From assembly GCA_029204225.1 (NCBI GenBank), contig CM055092.1, positions 86,784,537 through 86,848,536 on the forward strand: a DNA stretch of 64,000 bases. The letters run 5' to 3'. The translations under genes and the position numbers were made by a program. Shown here piece by piece: positions 1-10,089 of this stretch. Position 1 is the stretch's first letter. The number at the start of each line of letters is the position of its first letter. The stretch is from Diphasiastrum complanatum (lineage: Eukaryota > Streptophyta > Lycopodiopsida > Lycopodiales > Lycopodiaceae). The notes beneath the pieces were generated by a model. The model saw only the letters and a list, made by a program, of their open reading frames with translations. It made no database searches and was not told the DNA's origin.

Positions 1-299
1 TTCGAACTTTGAAATTTTAATTCAAGACCTTAGACAATTCAAGACCTTAGACAAGTGACACACTGTCAAGTTTGAACTGACAAGCGACAACTTGCAAGCC
101 TGAAGTGACAAGTTATGAGTCAAAAGCATGAAACGTCAAGTTTTCAACCTTGATAGCAAGTACTAACTTCTAAGATCCTAAAGGCTAGAGCTAAATCTGG
201 TTTGAACGATTTGAACAAGCGGGTCCATCCAATTCGATGGTTTGAACTACAGTTCGCAATTTGATGCAACCTTGGCCCTTTGACTCCACAATAAAAGCA
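1..299. other. unassigned left edge
   Basis: I recognise no gene here. A short direct duplication (a 17-bp unit containing AAGACCTTAGACAATTC) lies near 20-53, and the motif GACAAGTGACA recurs loosely. It lies beyond the point where the minus-strand copia remnant at 300-1951 stops being recognisable. Confidence 0.5.
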
Positions 300-1019
300 T
301 TTTAACTTGGATCTATCTTTCTTCTTTCCAACAAAAGTAGAAGGCTCACCTTGATCTTGACCCTTTGACCACTTGCTAGTCCAAGAATATCTGATAGTTC
401 AACTACATGAGCTTTTCCCTTGCCTTTGAGGTCAATAGACTGATCTTCGATGAAGACAATATCTCGACTTGTCAACTCGACAGGATCATACAGCTTATAA
501 GCTTTATCTGAAGTAGTGTAGCTAATGAAAATAGATTCTTACTATGGAAGTCAAGCTTCTTCATGATATCTTGCGGTATCTTCGCATAAGCGATACATTT
601 AAAAACGCGTAGGTTTGATAATAATGGTTTGGAGCCTGTCCAAACTTCATAAGGTGTTTTTTCTGAGAGAGACCTTTAGTCGGACATCTATTATGGATAT
701 AAGCTACAGTGGAAACAGCTTCAGCACAAAAGACTTTCGGAAGTGTCGCATGAGAAAGCATACACTTGGCCGATTCGAGTAAGTTTTGTTCTTTTTCTCA
801 GCAAGTCCATTTGATTTGAGGCAAATAGGAAATAATGAATTGTTGGTCAATGTCATTGTTAAGGCAATACTCCTTGAAATTGGTAGAGATGTACTCTCTG
901 TCGGACCTCAGTGCTTTAATTTTCTTACCAATTTTCATTTTTGCACACTCTTTGAGATGTCGAAAGATTTTAAAAGCCTCTAATTTATGCTTAATAAAAT
1001 AAATTGTTGTTCTTCTCAA
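300..1019 (-). pseudogene. copia integrase remnant (element K)
   Basis: Minus-strand pieces encode the copia integrase core (KIGKKIKALRSDREYIST), then the LPKVFCAEAVSTVAYIHNR block, then the post-integrase segment ending near FISYTTSDKAYKLYDP and FIEDQSIDLKG. The order is right for a copia polyprotein, but frames change between pieces and stops intervene. The usual DNGGEY signature reads DREYI here, so a catalytic-region residue is altered. Protease and the pre-integrase zinc region are missing between this piece and the gag remnant to its right. The segment closely resembles the matching part of element I at 54.4-54.9 kb. It is a dead fragment. Confidence 0.8.
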
Positions 1020-1099
1020 ATATTTGTCAATGAAGGTAAATTAGACTTTCTCATCCTGTGAGGCATTACTTATAGGGTGTTTTTCTAGTTTGAAACTCC

Positions 1100-1951
1100 T
1101 CTAATGCCTATGAGAAGACATTGGTCTCATCGTCCTCTCCATCATCTTCATCAATGTTGCCATGTTGTTTCACCTTTCCTTGCTTAATGTCCGCTTTTTT
1201 TTTATAGCACTCTCATGCCCAATGTCTTGGCTTGTGGTAGTAATAACACTTGCCTTTCTTCTTTTTTGGCTTTGATGATGACTCTCCCTCGTCCTCATCA
1301 TTCTTTCCCTTTCTAAGTATACACTTTCATCCTTTTTGCTTGCCCTTGGCCACCAATGTCTAGTCTTCCTGAGTGGTTTGTCTTGATTTGACCACCTCCT
1401 GTCGCTGCTCTTCCTACAGTAAGATCCCTTGAAGGTCTTCAAAGGTAGGCAGTCTCTCTCTTGAAGCAATGCCACTTACAAACATTTGCAAGCTTTCTGG
1501 CATGCCACTATGTAGTATACACCAATTCAATATCCCTGATTGGTTCTCCAATGGCGACAAGTTGGTCTCGCAATTCCTTGATTCTGGTGAAGAAAGATCC
1601 CAAGCTTTCATTCTCTTCCATCCTAATGGTGTTAAGCCTTGACTTCTATGTTCTCAAGGCTTCCCAAGCTCCCCTGGTTGTCATTGCGTGACTAATGTGG
1701 GTAATTACATGATCCTTCATCGATAAATTGAATAATGATAGCGCTCTCTGCGCCTTCCTATTTCAAGTTCTCATGTCAGCTGGAGTGGTATTGGGTCGCA
1801 CTTTGACACCTGATACGATGTCCCAGAGCTCCTTCTTCATAAGAATGCTTTTCATGTTGAACTTATAGATGCTATTGTTGGAAGCCCCATCCAACTTGCT
1901 TGCTTTGCCCAAAATTGCCTCATTGATGTTCGCCATGTCCAGAATGCTCAA
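1100..1951 (-). pseudogene. copia gag remnant (element K)
   Basis: The minus-strand frame from 1951 begins MSILDMANINEAILG followed by KLDGASNNSIYKFNMKS and LMKKELWDIVSGVKVRP. This is the N-terminal gag pattern of the copia elements in this window (compare MDSQGKASPLMDKLDGANYH in element B). Further left, another frame gives a degenerate zinc knuckle (CYYYHKPRHWA) and an acidic linker (DEDDGEDDETN). Frameshifts separate the pieces. Next to it at lower coordinates lies integrase with no protease between, so an internal deletion is inferred. No LTR or primer-binding site was located to the right of the gag start. Confidence 0.72.
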
Positions 1952-2423
1952 AACTCCACCATTAGGCTAAAAAGGTTATGTCGAAGCCAATGGTGATGTC
2001 AAATTGCAAAAATAAAGACCTGCACTTTTTAGCTTGCCAAGCTACCTGCCCAAAAAATGCTTATTAAGCCCACAATCCTACCTTGGTGCTCCTTGAAGGG
2101 GTGAAATTGCTTTTGGAGATGACCGATCACTTTCTCCATGGCAAACACTCTGCTTTGACATACTATACATGTGGGTATAGTTCGGGTGCCTTTCATTTGG
2201 AGTCTGTAGCCCTTCATTTGGGTCAAAACGGATCAAGGAGGTCCAAACTAGGGGTTTTTCTACATTTTGAATCATTTCTTCTCAATGAATTTCAATGGCC
2301 TTCAAAATGACTTTCACTAGTCGGGACCCTTCAATGCATTTCAAGTTGAGAAATCTTTATTGAAAAGTCTTCACAATGGCTTTCACATTATATAAGTGCT
2401 TACAAAAAGAGTCTAAACTGAAA
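1952..2423. other. unassigned spacer left of element A1
   Basis: No supportable gene. It may hold leader or LTR sequence of the minus-strand element K, but no TGGTATCAGAGC-type primer site is visible on the minus strand. The last bases (TGTGA at 2424-2428) are the left target duplication of element A1. Confidence 0.45.
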
Positions 2424-2428
2424 TGTGA

Positions 2429-3262
2429 TGTGAAAAATGCAAAAATAAGCTTGGTAGAGGCCAAAAATCTTGTATATAGGATGATTACACACGTGTGGAT
2501 CCTGTTACCATGTGTGAAAATAGTGTACTTGTCATGTACCATAATCATATAGGTTGTACATATGATTTAATTCAAGTTCTAGTGGCTAAAAAGGCCAAAA
2601 ACTAGTTTTCTAGACGTATGACACATGGCATCAATCTATTGATTGCATGAGCCACATCCTTTGGTTAGGTGTCACATACCATGTGTAGAGAACAGCTCAC
2701 ATGTGAGGAATAAGCTGAAGTAGACGGATTTTGACTTCTAGAAGATTTTCAAGTAGATCTCCATACAGAAGGAAAATGGACCAAAAGTGCTCAAAATAGA
2801 AGGTTTTGTCCAAGTGTCAGTTTTGGATGATGAATCATCATATGACACAGCACCTTCACACATGTCGGATCAAAGGGATGATCAGTACCACGAGCTCCCA
2901 CTTATTGTATATATAGAGCCACATTTGGCCATAATCATTGTGAGACACCAATCTTGGTTTTGGAAGCAATTTTTGAGTGATTCTCTCCATTTGTCTACAT
3001 TTGTTTTGATTGTTTTGAGGTTCTATCAATGTGTACTTGATTTTTAGGTTGGAGTCCGTACTCAGACAATGTTTCACACGTGTGAAACCATAAAGTACAC
3101 TTATCTTCAATTAATCATTGTTCTTGTTAGGATTTTGTGTCTAGAATTGATCTAGATTGATCTTAATCTCAAGTAGATTGATAGATCAAGTAATCTGACA
3201 ACCAATCCCTCTTGAGGATCAGATTAGGATCCACTCTTGGTCCTTTTTGTACTTTTTGCACA
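2429..3262 (+). repeat. 5' LTR of A1
   Basis: It spans TGTGAAAAATGC to TTTGCACA, 834 bp, and is matched by 5594-6399 and 12961-13693. A TATA-like TGTATATATAG lies near 2907. The LTR contains several CACGTG-cored sites, including an 18-bp perfect palindrome, GTTTCACACGTGTGAAAC, at 3071-3088. These are plausible promoter elements recognised by bHLH or bZIP factors; that role is inferred. Confidence 0.92.
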
Positions 3263-3274
3263 TGGTATCAGAGC
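3263..3274 (+). other. primer-binding site of A1 (tRNA-iMet type)
   Basis: TGGTATCAGAGC directly follows the LTR end. This is the standard plant copia site complementary to the 3' end of initiator tRNA-Met. A leader of about 590 bp with no gene follows, up to the gag start at 3865. Confidence 0.93.
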
Positions 3275-3864
3275 CTAGTACAAGAGGTTTTGTTGAAATT
3301 GATAGGGTTAATCCAAATCAAAGCCAAAATTAGCAGTTTTTTGGAAACTAGTCAAATTTTGTGTAGCGAGTTGGATTTGATAGCCATCCTCCAAATTTTT
3401 GGTGCAGATCTTGTTGTGGGCTGTAAGAACCATTTTCACACGTGTGAGTCCATACATCTCCGGTTTTGACTGAGAAATTTCAAAAATTTGTAGAATTTGA
3501 CTCACATACCCAATTTGAGTGATCTCTGGTGCAAAATCAAGCATTTTCTATAGTAAATCTAATCTCTTGATTAGTTCTTGGATTAGATCAGCCAAAAAAT
3601 TGAAATTGAAGCTTGAATTAGGTACACTAATTGATCTTCTCTGATTTTTTGAGTGTATGTTGAGGTTGAAGAGAGAAATTGCTAAAAATCATAGATTAAG
3701 GAGTGATTTTGCGAGGTTGAGACTAGAATCGAAATTTCCATCATTCTAGATTGGTTCATGAGTGATAGGATTGAGTCTATAAGCTTTCTAAATTGCTAGA
3801 AGACTTTAGGTTCAGATCTCTTAGAGAAACCATAAGAGTTTCTAGTGCTTTTTCACATTCAAAA

Positions 3865-5316
3865 ATGGCATCAATGGGTGGTTTTTTGCTTGAAGCTAGT
3901 GAAAGACTTACATCCACTAATTATGCTACTTGGATAGTTCGAATGGAGTCTTTGCTTGTACTTCATGATCTTTATGACATAGTACTTGAGGTGGAAGTAG
4001 AACCTCAAGGAGGAGTTGAATTGGCTAAGTACAAAAAGAGATGTAGAGTTGCATTAGACTGCATAAAAATGAATGTAAGTAATGAACTTTTGAAAGAAAT
4101 CTCATCTTGTACCACATCCAAAGAGGCATGGGATTCATTAAAAGCCATTTATGGATCCAAGAACACTTCAAGGATACTCATGCTTAGGAATCAAATCCTT
4201 CAAAGCATGAAAGGAAGTAGTGAAAGTGCCCAAAATTATGTCTTTAGGATCAATTATTTGAATAAAGAGTTGTCTTCTATAGATGATAAAATCAAAGATG
4301 ATGAATTAGTTCAAATCATTTTGAATGGATTAGGAGATGATTATTCCAATCTTGTTCAAACCTTTGCTATTCAAGATTCACTTCCTAGTATTGAAAAACT
4401 TCAAAGTGTGCTTGTTAGTGAGGAGAGTAGAATGCTTCATATCAAAAGTAGGATGAGTTCCTTATCTTTGAATGATGGTGATGAAAAAGCTAACTTTTCT
4501 TTGAAAGGCAAGAAGAAGAAGTTTCCATCCAAGAAGACTCAAGACATGGAGATGGAGAACAAAGATGGAGCATCAAGTTCCAAAGGCAAGAGCAAGAAGG
4601 ACAAGAAGAAGCTAAAGTGTTTCTTTTGTGGAAAAAAGGGACATTTTGCATCCGAGTGCTACAAGAAGAAGAATGCCCAAGAGAAGGACAATCAAGGCAA
4701 TCTTGTGCTTGAGGAGGAGGAAGAAGGCAATCTATCTTTGATGGTATCCTCACCACAAACATCTAATCAAGACACTTGGTGGATTGATAGTGGGGCAAGC
4801 TCTCACATGACTCACCAAAAAGACTACTTTTCTAATCTACTTTCTTACAATAGTTCTAAGAGATTTATCTTCACTGCAAGTGATCAAGAATGTGAGATTG
4901 TAGGTGTTGGATCCATTCCTTTATGTCTAGGATTATCTAAAAAAGTAGATCTAGACAATGTTCTTTATGTACCTTTAATTACAAAGAACTTGTTGAGTGT
5001 AGGACAACTTATGGATAGTGGATTAGATGTACATTTCAAGCATGTAGCATGTTCTATCTTGAAAGATGAAAAATGTATTGCTAGTGGTTTCAAGCAAGGG
5101 AGGTTATTCAAATTGGATGCTAATGTGATGGTTGGAAGTGTGAACATGGCAAGGGAGGAGCTCACTCAAGTGGAATTATGGCACAAAAGGTTAGACCATC
5201 CTAACTACAAAGCTATGGAGACCATGGTGACAAAGGAGCTAGCAAGAGGACTTCCCAAAACCATATCCAAGTGTGGCAAGCTTTGTGAACTTGTGGACTC
5301 TCCAAATCTCACATGA
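3865..5316 (+). CDS. gag-protease polyprotein of A1 (truncated pol)
   Basis: An open frame of 483 codons. The start MASMGGFLLEASERL is preferred over an upstream in-frame ATG at 3793 because MASM or MASI also begins gag in elements C and A2. Residues 1-210 are a UBN2/retrotran_gag capsid region (CIKMNVSNELLKEI, AWDSLKAIYGSKNTSR). At about 277 a CCHC knuckle reads CFFCGKKGHFASEC. At about 330 is the aspartic protease active site, WWIDSGASSHMT. Near 440-460 the pre-integrase motif LWHKRLDHPNYKAM begins the zinc region. The frame then stops at PNLT because the integrase was deleted. It assembles particles and processes gag in the family; it cannot supply integration or reverse transcription. This is the only intact multi-domain retroelement ORF in the window. 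Confidence 0.88.
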   Translation: MASMGGFLLEASERLTSTNYATWIVRMESLLVLHDLYDIVLEVEVEPQGGVELAKYKKRCRVALDCIKMNVSNELLKEISSCTTSKEAWDSLKAIYGSKNTSRILMLRNQILQSMKGSSESAQNYVFRINYLNKELSSIDDKIKDDELVQIILNGLGDDYSNLVQTFAIQDSLPSIEKLQSVLVSEESRMLHIKSRMSSLSLNDGDEKANFSLKGKKKKFPSKKTQDMEMENKDGASSSKGKSKKDKKKLKCFFCGKKGHFASECYKKKNAQEKDNQGNLVLEEEEEGNLSLMVSSPQTSNQDTWWIDSGASSHMTHQKDYFSNLLSYNSSKRFIFTASDQECEIVGVGSIPLCLGLSKKVDLDNVLYVPLITKNLLSVGQLMDSGLDVHFKHVACSILKDEKCIASGFKQGRLFKLDANVMVGSVNMAREELTQVELWHKRLDHPNYKAMETMVTKELARGLPKTISKCGKLCELVDSPNLT

Positions 5317-5580
5317 TTGATTGTAAAGGAGTTGAAACTTCTATGGAGTAAGTGTAAAAGTTTCTAAGGAAAGTGATGAAGCATCCTTTGAGGACATCAC
5401 TACCTATAGAATGCTTATTGGTTCCTTGATATACTTAACTATCACTAGACCAGATATTAGCTTTTGTGTTGGCAAGTTGAGTCAATACATGCAAAGTCCA
5501 TTAATAAGTCATTGGAAAGGAGCAAAAAGGGTGTTAAGGTACATCTCAGCTACAAAAGACTTTGGCATAGTATCAAGCTA
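5305..5580 (+). pseudogene. RT end / RNase H start remnant of A1
   Basis: After the gag-protease stop, other frames encode HMIDCKGVETSME and then YRMLIGSLIYLTITRPDISF, the RT-to-RNase H linker typical of copia pol, followed by ISHWKGAKRVLRYISATKDFG. It then runs into a purine stretch (GAGGAG) and the 3' LTR. The missing part is integrase and the RT core. The rest of RNase H is also lost. Confidence 0.85.
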
Positions 5581-5593
5581 GATTTTTGAGGAG

Positions 5594-6399
5594 TGTGAAA
5601 AATGCAAAAATAAGCTTGGTAGAGGCCAAAAATCTTGTATATAGGATGATTACACATGTGTGGAGCCTGTTCCCACGTGTGAAAATAGTGTACTTGTCAT
5701 GTACCATAATCATATAGGTTGTACATATGCTTTAATTCAAGTTCTAGTGGCTAAAAAGGCCAAAAACTAGTTTTCTAGACATATGACACATGGCATCAAT
5801 CTATTGCTTGCATGAGCCACATCCTTTGGTTAGGTGTCACATCCCATGTGTAGAGGACAACTCACATGTGTGGAATAAGCTGAAATAGACGAATTTTGAC
5901 TTCTAGAAGATTTTCAAGTAGATCTCCATATAGAAGGAAAATGGACCAAAAGTGCGCAAAATAGAAGGTTTTGTCCAAGTGTCAGTTTTGCATGATGAAT
6001 CATCATATGACAAAGCATCTTCACACATGTGGGATCAAAGGGATGATCAGTACCACGAGCTCCCACTTATTGTATATATAGAGCCACATTTGGCCATAAT
6101 CAGTGTGAGACACCAACCTTGGTTTTGGAAGCAATTTTGAGTGATTCTCTCCATTTGTCTACATTTGTTTTGATTGTTTTGAGGTTCTATCAATGTGTAC
6201 TTGATTTTCAGGTTGGAGTCCGTATTCAGATAGTGTTTCACACGTGTGAAACCATAAAGTACACTTACCTTCAATTAATGATTGTTCTTGTTAGGATTTT
6301 GTGTCTAGAATTGATCTAGATTGATCTTAATCTGAAGTAGATTGATAGATCAAGATCAGATTAGGATCCACTCTTGGTCCTTTTTGTACTTTTTTCACA
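5594..6399 (+). repeat. 3' LTR of A1
   Basis: 806 bp, TGTGAAAAATGC to TTTCACA, followed by the TGTGA target duplication. It lacks about 30 bp present in the 5' LTR near 3190-3220, otherwise differing by scattered substitutions. It carries the same 18-bp palindrome at 6235-6252. Confidence 0.92.
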
Positions 6400-6404
6400 T
6401 GTGA

Positions 6405-6781
6405 GTGGTAGGTGTGACACTGAGCAGTTATTGTATGTAGTTGCATATTCAAATGGTGACATAGTCTATATTGGATTCGGCAGAGGAAGAACTCCATTTT
6501 GAGTGGTACCATTTGATAGTTGAAAGTTTCAACAATCGATAGTGTTGAGTCAAGTTGTGTCGTGTCAACTTGTCGAGTCGATGTTGATGGTGAGTCATCT
6601 GGCTCAAACTCAAATATTTTTTATTGAGACAACTTTTGCTCTACTTTGAATATTTGTGTATTTTTGTAGACTGTTCAAATGTGCGTGTAAAACTGCAGAC
6701 TGTATCAAATAATAGTTCGTTTCTACAGATTGTTGTAGAGAGTGAGTATTTACAGTGTACATGAGCACTCAAAAGATAGAA
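6405..6781. other. unassigned spacer
   Basis: About 380 bp without a recognisable gene, right of the A1 target duplication. It should be the continuation of the sequence that A1 interrupted at 2423. Confidence 0.4.
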
Positions 6782-7080
6782 TTAGGTGAGTAGGAGTAAG
6801 ATTAAACTCCAACATCCATGTGCATCACAAAAGGCTTTGAATTTGGTCGATATGTACTCACCACCATTATCCGACCTCAAGCACTTGAATTCAAAAGGCT
6901 TTGAATTTGGTCGATATGTACTCACCACCATTATCCGACCTCCAACACTTGATCTTGGTGTTAAATTGGTTCTCCCTTGCATTCTTGAATTTGACAAAAA
7001 CATCAAGCACCTCTTTGATCTTTAGAATATATACCCAAGTAAATCTACTAAAATAACAATAAATGTGACATACATCTTAG
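6782..7080 (-). pseudogene. copia integrase fragment with internal tandem duplication
   Basis: The minus strand encodes a partial integrase core: a degenerate YVTFIV..LGYIF start, then FKCLRSDNGGEYISTKFKAFC. The DNGGEY catalytic signature is present. The segment covering the GGEY region is duplicated head to tail, about 62 bp apart (units near 6828-6885 and 6890-6946), so the signature occurs in two partial copies. It is cut on the right by the LTR of element B. Confidence 0.78.
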
Positions 7081-8173
7081 TGTTGGATTTACTCCTCCTC
7101 CTCTCCTAAATCCCAGTTTTAATCTACCTCCATTCATGCTGCATATTTTCTAACGTTGTCGCAGTCTACATTTTCACACGCAAATTCACACAGACGAAAA
7201 AAAGGCGAATGAATTGCGACATTGTGTTCTTACACAGGTCATGGTGACAGGCGAAAAGGGGACACTACCTTACTGAATGCCAAAGGTGCCCTAACAGATA
7301 AGGCACCTTGTAAATCTTATCCTAAGGCCATTCGTAAGAGTGACGCACTTTTGTGTCATCACCAATGTTCACTTCAATATTGGCTGATGTCGCACCCTTT
7401 TCACCTTCACCCCATGCAGTTGCGCTAACAGATTGGACAACAATTGCAGCCACCCATGATCCCCTATAACAGCACATCCACTTTGTACTTTCACATCTAC
7501 ACACCTATAATATTATGTATATATATTGGATACCATCTGCGTATTCGATGATGATGATCAGATGATCAAGTGAGTTAAGAAGAGACTAAGAGAAGAGGTT
7601 TGATTCCTCATTACAGACAGAAATAAGCTTCGTAGGGCATGCGGTTTCATCCGCTATTGTATTGTGCTTTGCCGAATTATTAACTTGTATACATGATATA
7701 CTTAATCTGATACAGCTCTTTGTTCTGCATTCAAATGTGTGTTAATATTGCTATGCTTGTTCTTCATTTTTGTCTGATCTTTCTAGCTGCTCTTTTTGGT
7801 AATAGATGATCAACTTTTAGTCTTGTCTTTCACGAACAATTCGCGACTAATTATCAGTCGAGCACAGTCTAGCTCTTCGCGAATCATTCGCGACAGATAA
7901 TTTGTCTTGCAGTTCACGACAAATTATTCATCCATTTAAATGTTTGGCTACGTAATCTAGAATGACTGTGATTTCTATCACTAAAGTTATGCCCATTCTG
8001 ATAGGCGTAGTCATGCTTAGGGAGAGAGTTGTTTAACTCATTCCGCTGTGCACAAACATTTTCTGTTCGAGTTCGCTTCTCGTTCATTTCTTGTTCGAGT
8101 TTGTTTCTCGTTCGTTTCTTGTTCGAGTTTGTTTTCGTGTTCGTCATTTATTCTTCCTCCCTCTCTCCCAACA
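7081..8173 (+). repeat. 5' LTR of B
   Basis: 1093 bp from TGTTGGATTTAC to CTCCCAACA. It matches 10090-10957 in order and orientation. A TATA-like TATGTATATATATTG lies near 7513. Part of the U5 side (GTTTGGCTACGTAATC) is shared with the LTR of element I, so B and I belong to related families. Confidence 0.9.
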
Positions 8174-8185
8174 TGGTATCAAATC
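8174..8185 (+). other. degenerate primer-binding site of B
   Basis: TGGTATCAAATC follows the LTR end directly. The first eight bases match the tRNA-iMet type site TGGTATCAGAGC. Confidence 0.75.
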
Positions 8186-8330
8186 AATCTTTATAGCTCG
8201 ATTAGCTCCCACAATACAAGACTCTACTAGCCGATAGAGTTATTGTTTTCTTGTTCTGTATTTTTCAGTATCAAATTTTCATTCTTAAGTCACTGATAGT
8301 TTCTCCTATCACTTAGACTGATTCTTCCAC

Positions 8331-8952
8331 ATGGATTCCCAAGGGAAAGCCAGTCCTCTCATGGACAAGCTTGATGGAGCCAATTACCATCTAAGGAAAT
8401 TTAAGATGAAGACTATACTAATGGCAAAAGAATTGTACGACGTTGTTATAGGTGCAGAAGGGAAACCCGAAGCGGACGACATGGCAATCGTCAAATCGAA
8501 GCTGAAGGATGGAAAAGCTTTCGCGCTGATCACGGATACACAACATCATGGATACACAGATCGGCCATATATCCGAGGCTCAGACATCAAAAGAAGTCTA
8601 GGACATCTTGAGCACACTATACGAAGTGCGAGATATAGCTCTACATCTCAAGAAGAAATTCTACTCCCTCAAGATGACGAATGGTGATTCTCTACAGAAT
8701 CACATTAATCAATTCAAGAACCTGCTAAGACAAATGGCCATTGTCTTATCTATTATAGACGATCAAGACGTAGTGATGCAATTGCTTACAAGCTTGTCAA
8801 GTTCTTACGACAGTTGGGTGATGATCATCACGACTCATCCAGAGTTGACTCTTTCGAGAGTCATCATTATGTTGTTGCAGGAAGACACACGAAGGAATGA
8901 AGCCTTAAGTTCCTCAGCTGATTCTCACGCCTTGTACACAACAAGGGCATGA
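8331..8952 (+). pseudogene. copia gag of B, frameshifted
   Basis: Gag starts MDSQGKASPLMDKLDGANYHLRKF-type and runs through KTILMAKELYDVVIGAEG in one frame. It then continues in another from about 8608 with LYEVRDIALHLKKKFYSLKM and DGSL-type HINQFKNLLRQM. A small duplication around the expected ISDTQIGHI motif (two GGATACACA copies near 8533-8556) marks the frameshift. The C-terminal part TLSRVIIMLLQEDTRRNEAL is typical of the family. A few bases downstream the zinc knuckle is mutated (RYYKRNNHEIQDY). Confidence 0.85.
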
Positions 8953-9029
8953 CAAAGCAGAAGAAAAAGAAAGGCCCAAAGCTATCAAAGCCAGACCAGA
9001 AACCAGCTCAGCACAAGGAATAGTCGAAT

Positions 9030-9790
9030 CCGCAGACAAAGAAGAAGCTGTTTTGAAGATACTACAAACGAAACAACCATGAAATTCAAGACTACCGAAT
9101 ACTTCAAGCAAAGAACAATAGCAAAGGACAGTCGAATCAAGTGGCAAATGAAGTTGCAAAAGCTCCATAGCCCATTCAAGAAGCGGATCATGATGCCTTC
9201 ATGACCAACCATCAAGGAGCATCTGGCGACAGTTCATGGTTCCTGGATTCCGGAGCCACTCAGCACATGACTAGTCTGATTGGCTGTTTCAAATCCTATA
9301 CACCTTACAGTACCCAGAAATTTGTTCACCTTGGCGACAATAGCACACAAGCTATTAAAGGTGAAGGAACTGTAAGATTATGCTTTGCAATGATCAATCT
9401 AGGCTACTCTCCAAAATTCTGTATGTACCTAAGTTATCCACGAATCTGCTCTCTGTAAGCAGAATCATAGATCTAGGACACAGAGTAGAATTTGAATGTG
9501 ATCAATGTAAAGTAGTTGATAGGACAGGCAAGATCCTAGCACAGGCATGGATACTTGTATAAATTAAGTCATTGCTTTTCTGCCTCTAGTCAGGCTCTCA
9601 GTACTTCAATTCAATCAAATAAAGGTTCACTTGGCATTATAGACTTGGTCATTTAAATTATGTTGTTGTACAACAAATGTTTAGACAATCTATTGCTCTT
9701 GATCTCGACTATCCTCGCGAAACAGTCGAACTACCTGTCTGTCAAGACTGTCTAGTTGGAAAACATTTCTTTTCTAATACATGGGTCAAT
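9030..9790 (+). pseudogene. protease and pre-integrase region of B
   Basis: A degenerate knuckle is followed by the protease active site SWFLDSGATQHMTS (near 9237-9275), then FVHLGDNSTQAIKGEGTVRL. A frame change leads to ILYVPKLSTNLLSVSRI, and then a pre-integrase HLNYVVVQQM and CQDCLVGK zinc motif. The sequence jumps from here to the end of RNase H. Confidence 0.85.
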
Positions 9791-9815
9791 TTTCAAATGT
9801 TGATTATGGAGCGGG

Positions 9816-10082
9816 GTGGTTAAATATAGAGAATACCCGTATCATAACCAAAGTGCCATTGCCTTATCGGCCAACCCTAGATTTCATTCTAGGAGTAAGC
9901 ACATTGAGATAAGATATCACTACATCAGGGGCAAGGTTCTCGACAGAGAGGTGAGCTTAACATACTGCAGAACGCAGGACATGGTTGCAGACATTTTTAC
10001 GAAAGTACTCAGTGTTAATGCATACAGCAAATTTTGTGCATTGCTAAGTCTGAAGATCAAGGCATTCACGGATCCAGATTAA
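9816..10082 (+). pseudogene. RNase H C-terminal tail of B
   Basis: It encodes NQSAIALSANPRFHSRSKHI, RYHYIRGKVLDREVSL and MVADIFTKVLS, the conserved end of copia RNase H, then a stop before the polypurine stretch AAGAGAGGG and the 3' LTR. The N-terminal RNase H catalytic part is missing. Confidence 0.88.
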
Positions 10083-10089
10083 GAGAGGG

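Larger units (their letters stand above)
2429..6399 (+). mobile_element. Ty1/copia element A1, non-autonomous
   Basis: A complete LTR element of about 4 kb: 5' LTR 2429-3262, primer site 3263-3274, leader to 3864, gag-protease ORF 3865-5316, a short RT/RNase H remnant, and 3' LTR 5594-6399. The 5-bp target duplication TGTGA occurs at 2424-2428 and 6400-6404. The LTRs start TGTGAAAAATGC and end in CACA. Integrase and the RT core have been removed by a deletion that joins the pre-integrase region to the end of RT. Two matching LTRs, a perfect target duplication and an open gag-protease frame suggest a fairly recent insertion of an already defective element, which would need enzymes supplied in trans. 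A second copy of the family (A2) starts at 12961. Confidence 0.93.
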
